Source: DASXTK01 sp050744325 (GTDB taxonomy: Bacteria > Actinomycetota > Acidimicrobiia > Acidimicrobiales > VFJN01). Taken from it: a DNA stretch of 64,000 nt. The notes beneath the pieces are model-generated. The model ran no database searches and had not been told where the DNA came from. It worked only from the letters and a program-made list of their open reading frames with translations. The stretch is taken from the NCBI GenBank assembly GCA_050744325.1, contig JBOGHK010000047.1:77554-141553 (forward strand). The letters are read 5' to 3'. This document shows, one piece after another, positions 61,557 through 64,000 of this stretch. The position numbers and the translations under genes are program-made. Within the stretch, counting starts at the first letter, position 1, and every line of letters begins with the position of its first letter.

Positions 61557-62648
61557 ATGAAGGTGCGCGCTGCGGTACTCCGGGAGATCCCGGGCAAGTT
61601 GGAGATCGACGAGGTGGAGGTGGGCTCGCCGGAGCCGCGCGAGGTGCTCATCCGCACCGCCGCCGCGGGCCTGTGCCACAGTGACCTGCACTTCATGGAG
61701 GGCAAGTACCCCTACCTCACCCCGGTCGTGATGGGCCATGAGTCGGCCGGCGTCGTCGAGGCCGTCGGCAACCAGGTCACCTACGTCCAACCAGGTGATC
61801 ACGTGATCACCTGCCTGTCGGTCTACTGCGGCAACTGCGAGCCGTGCCTGACCGGCCACCTGTCGATCTGCCAGGACAAGGCGGCAGTGCAACGGCCACC
61901 CGACGCCGAGCAGCGCCTCACCAAGGACGGCGCCCCGGTGTGGCAGTTCCTCGACCTATCCAGCTTCGCCGAGGCGATGCTCGTGCACGAGCACGCCGTG
62001 GTGAAGGTCCGGCCCGAGATGCCCCTCGAGCGGGCCGCTCTGCTTGGTTGCTCGGTGATGACCGGCGTCGGGGCCGTGTTCAACACCGCCAAGGTCGAGC
62101 CAGGGAGCACGGTCGCCGTGATCGGCGTCGGTGGCGTGGGCCTCAACTGCATCCAGGGTGCGTCGTTGGCCGGCGCCTCCAAGGTCGTCGCCGTCGACAT
62201 GGTGCCGTCCAAGCTCGACCTCGCCCGCTCCTTCGGGGCGACCCACACCGTCGACGCGTCGGCTGGCGATCCGGTGGCCGAGGTTCACGAGCTCACCGGA
62301 GGCGGCGTTCACTACAGCTTCGAGGCCATCGGCCTGAAGACGACCGCCGAGCAGGCCTTCGGGATGATCCGCAACGGCGGGACCGCCACCATCATCGGGA
62401 TGATTCCCGTGGGCCAGGTGCTCGAGCTCAACGGGTACGAGTTCCTCTACGAGAAGAAGCTCCAGGGCTCGAGCATGGGGTCGAACCGCTTCCGGGTCGA
62501 CATGCCGCGTTTGGTCGACCTGTACCTCGACGGGCGGCTCAAGCTCGACGAGCTGGTCAGCCTGCGCCTGACCCTCGACGAGGTCAACGACGGCTTCGAG
62601 GCGATGAAGACCGGCGAGATCGCCCGCTCGGTGATCAACTTCGGCTGA
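61557..62648 (+). CDS. Zinc-dependent alcohol dehydrogenase (MDR, class III-like)
   Basis: 363 residues. The catalytic zinc site is in GLCHSDLHFMEGKYPYLTPVVMGHESAG and the later CSVMTGVGAVFNTA; the structural zinc cysteines are in YCGNCEPCLTGHLSIC; VAVIGVGGVGLNCIQGA is the NAD fold, with VAVDMVPSKLDLA after it choosing NAD by its Asp. The set is that of long-chain or formaldehyde/NDMA-type dehydrogenases. Substrate unknown. A GGGGGA ribosome site lies before the ATG. It is a single gene, convergent with the MetE-like gene. Confidence 0.92.
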   Translation: MKVRAAVLREIPGKLEIDEVEVGSPEPREVLIRTAAAGLCHSDLHFMEGKYPYLTPVVMGHESAGVVEAVGNQVTYVQPGDHVITCLSVYCGNCEPCLTGHLSICQDKAAVQRPPDAEQRLTKDGAPVWQFLDLSSFAEAMLVHEHAVVKVRPEMPLERAALLGCSVMTGVGAVFNTAKVEPGSTVAVIGVGGVGLNCIQGASLAGASKVVAVDMVPSKLDLARSFGATHTVDASAGDPVAEVHELTGGGVHYSFEAIGLKTTAEQAFGMIRNGGTATIIGMIPVGQVLELNGYEFLYEKKLQGSSMGSNRFRVDMPRLVDLYLDGRLKLDELVSLRLTLDEVNDGFEAMKTGEIARSVINFG

Positions 62649-62745
62649 TCGGCGCCCTGGACCAGCTGGGCCGGCAGTGTGGCCAGCCCGGGCAAGTGCA
62701 GGTGAGCCAGCACTCCAGCGCCTCAGGGGCGCCGGCCTCTGGCTG

Positions 62746-63831
62746 TCAGTGCGTGGACCCCTGCCCGGAGCCGACCTGGCCCGCCGACGGCGCACCAGAT
62801 CCGACCTCCTCGCGAAGGACACGGGCCCCTTCGGCCATGGCGCGCATCTTGGCGAAGGCCACCTCGCGCGGGAGGTACTTCATGCCGCAGTCGGGCGCCA
62901 CGATCACGTCCTCGGGCGGCACGTACGGCAGCGCTCGGCGGATCCGGTCGACGACCACCTCTGCCGTCTCGACGGCGTGATCGCCGAGGTCGATGACACC
63001 CAGGATGATCTTCTTGCCGGCCAGCTCGGCAAGCACGGAACAGTCGAGCTGTGACTGTGCCGTCTCGATGGAGACGGCATCGCACGAGCACGCCGCCATC
63101 TCCGGGAGGAACGAGTACCCGCTGGGGCGGTCGTGGATGATGGCGGCATAACCGAAGCAGATGTGGACCGCCGTCTGGCCAGTGATCCCGTCGAGTGCCC
63201 GCTCGAGCGCCGCCACCCCGTACTCCCTCGCCTTGGCGGGACGGGCCTGGAGGTAGGGCTCGTCGATCTGCACCATGTCCGCGCCTGCGTCGAACAGGTC
63301 TCGGATCTCGTCGTTGACGGCCGCCGCGTACGCCATCGCCGCGCTGGCCTCGTCGGAGTAGTGGTCGTTCTGGGCCTGCTGGGTCATCGTGAACGGCCCA
63401 GGCACGGTCATCTTGACCGGGCGATCCGTGTGCCTTCGCAGGAAGCGCACGTCGTCGACCTCGACGGGGCGATTCCTGCGGATCGCGCCGACGATCCTCG
63501 GGACCGGGTTGGGATGACCGCTCCGGTCGAGGGCCGTCCCCGGGTTGTCGATGTCGACGCCGTCGAGCGCCGTCGCGAACCGGTTCGAGTAGCTCTCGCG
63601 CCGCATCTCACCGTCGGTCACGATGTCGAGCCCGGCGAGCTCCTGGTCGCGGATGGCGAGGATCGTGGCATCGTCCTGGGCCTGCTCCAGCCACTCGGGC
63701 GCGACTCGCCAGAGCTCGGCGGCGCGGACGCGGGGCGGGAACCGGCCGGCGAGCCGCTCGCGGTCGATCAGCCAGTCCGGCTGCGCGTACGAGCCCACCA
63801 GCGAGGTCGGCAGCAACGGGAGGGTGGCCAC
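62746..63831 (-). CDS. MetE C-terminal-like methyltransferase
   Basis: 361 residues: only the catalytic half of cobalamin-independent methionine synthase. LPTSLVGSYAQPDWLIDRERL at the start; zinc ligands in AVHICFGYA (His, Cys), the Glu-containing AVSIETAQ and the Cys of VAPDCGMKYLPRE; GPFTMTQQAQNDHYSDEA and DMVQIDEPYLQARP lie between. Single-domain members usually take methyl groups from methylcobalamin proteins or other donors rather than folate, so the substrate is open. GTG start. Asp/Gly/Ser-rich tail of about 20 residues. Confidence 0.87.
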   Translation of the reverse strand: MATLPLLPTSLVGSYAQPDWLIDRERLAGRFPPRVRAAELWRVAPEWLEQAQDDATILAIRDQELAGLDIVTDGEMRRESYSNRFATALDGVDIDNPGTALDRSGHPNPVPRIVGAIRRNRPVEVDDVRFLRRHTDRPVKMTVPGPFTMTQQAQNDHYSDEASAAMAYAAAVNDEIRDLFDAGADMVQIDEPYLQARPAKAREYGVAALERALDGITGQTAVHICFGYAAIIHDRPSGYSFLPEMAACSCDAVSIETAQSQLDCSVLAELAGKKIILGVIDLGDHAVETAEVVVDRIRRALPYVPPEDVIVAPDCGMKYLPREVAFAKMRAMAEGARVLREEVGSGAPSAGQVGSGQGSTH

Positions 63832-63919
63832 GTCAGTGCGATCGGTTCATCGTCACGGCGGTGCGGTCCCCGGCCCGACCTCTGCGGACGAGGCCGCGGC
63901 CGGGATCCGCCGGTGCTGG

Positions 63920-64000
63920 TCAGCCCGAAGGGGCCGGCTCGATGACATCCACCCTGGTCGGCTGGTACAGCAGACCGAGGAAGAACCCGTAGATCAGGTG
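63920..64000 (-). CDS. C-terminal end of a membrane protein (partial)
   Basis: The last 26 codons read in from the right edge: HLIYGFFLGLLYQPTR, then VDVIEPAPSG and a stop at 63920. The HLxYGxxLGLLY pattern is common at the end of small four-span proteins of the DUF1440/YagU-like kind, but too little is visible to name it. It lies 88 bases upstream of the MetE-like gene, on the same strand. Confidence 0.55.
   Translation of the reverse strand, partial: HLIYGFFLGLLYQPTRVDVIEPAPSG

Overview
The window is GC-rich, densely coded DNA from an actinobacterium. Many genes start with GTG, several neighbours overlap by 4 bases (ATGA/GTGA), and there are two halves of a gene cluster typical of actinobacteria: pth-rplY-prs-glmU, and mfd-surA/lpqU-like lipoprotein-mazG-eno-ftsB-DUF501-ppx. 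The respiratory genes (three-membrane-span Rieske subunit, diheme QcrC, CtaF-type small oxidase subunit) also fit this phylum. A member of the Acidimicrobiia is my best guess; this is inference from gene content only. No rRNA, tRNA, CRISPR array, integrase or transposase was recognised.

Layout. 1-3.1 kb: three tandem paralogues of secreted coiled-coil M15 (VanY-type) peptidases, the last cut by the window edge. 3.2-9.1 kb: a crotonase lacking the usual catalytic glutamates, a lipoprotein, a GNAT acetyltransferase, a class V aminotransferase, Ppx/GppA, DUF501 and an acyl-ACP desaturase with an operator-like palindrome. 9.1-16.9 kb: ftsB, eno, mazG, a SurA-like lipoprotein and mfd. 17.2-33.4 kb: a block between mfd and pth holding a DrrAB-type exporter, ctaC-ctaD-ctaF, a damaged MacB-type efflux and two-component locus, AlkA, an L,D-transpeptidase, qcrCAB, ctaE and ctaG. 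33.9-35.8 kb: a WXG-like/DUF1023 hydrolase with a frameshift. 36.1-39.9 kb: pth, rplY, prs and a shortened glmU. 39.9-44.1 kb: a beta-propeller protein, a macrodomain, DUF167 and a plant-type ketol-acid reductoisomerase. 44.1-55.5 kb: nucleoside uptake and salvage (upp, a PGM/PMM, punA, a BMP-family ABC importer, cdd, deoA). 55.5-57.6 kb: tryptophan 2,3-dioxygenase and kynureninase. 57.7-64 kb: a two-component system, a beta-lactamase-like lipoprotein, CsbD, an alcohol dehydrogenase, a MetE-like protein and the end of a membrane protein.

How the genes work together. The qcr and cta genes encode a bc1-aa3 type respiratory chain split over two clusters. The salvage island would import nucleosides, split them (punA, deoA, cdd), recycle uracil (upp) and feed pentose or hexose phosphates into metabolism (mutase), next to prs, which makes PRPP. 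KynA and KynU run tryptophan to anthranilate, with the formamidase step not encoded here.

The most interesting signals are in DNA structure and gene decay. A promoter module of three phased CTGAGA repeats plus TCTCAG occurs twice with the same spacing around a damaged sensor kinase. Two intergenic palindromes share an invariant 15-base core, and their outer arms differ yet remain paired. A near-perfect palindrome closes the convergent L,D-transpeptidase/qcrB pair. A compound direct and inverted repeat lies between cdd and deoA. The reductoisomerase looks like the chloroplast enzyme, and GlmU lacks its acetyltransferase end.
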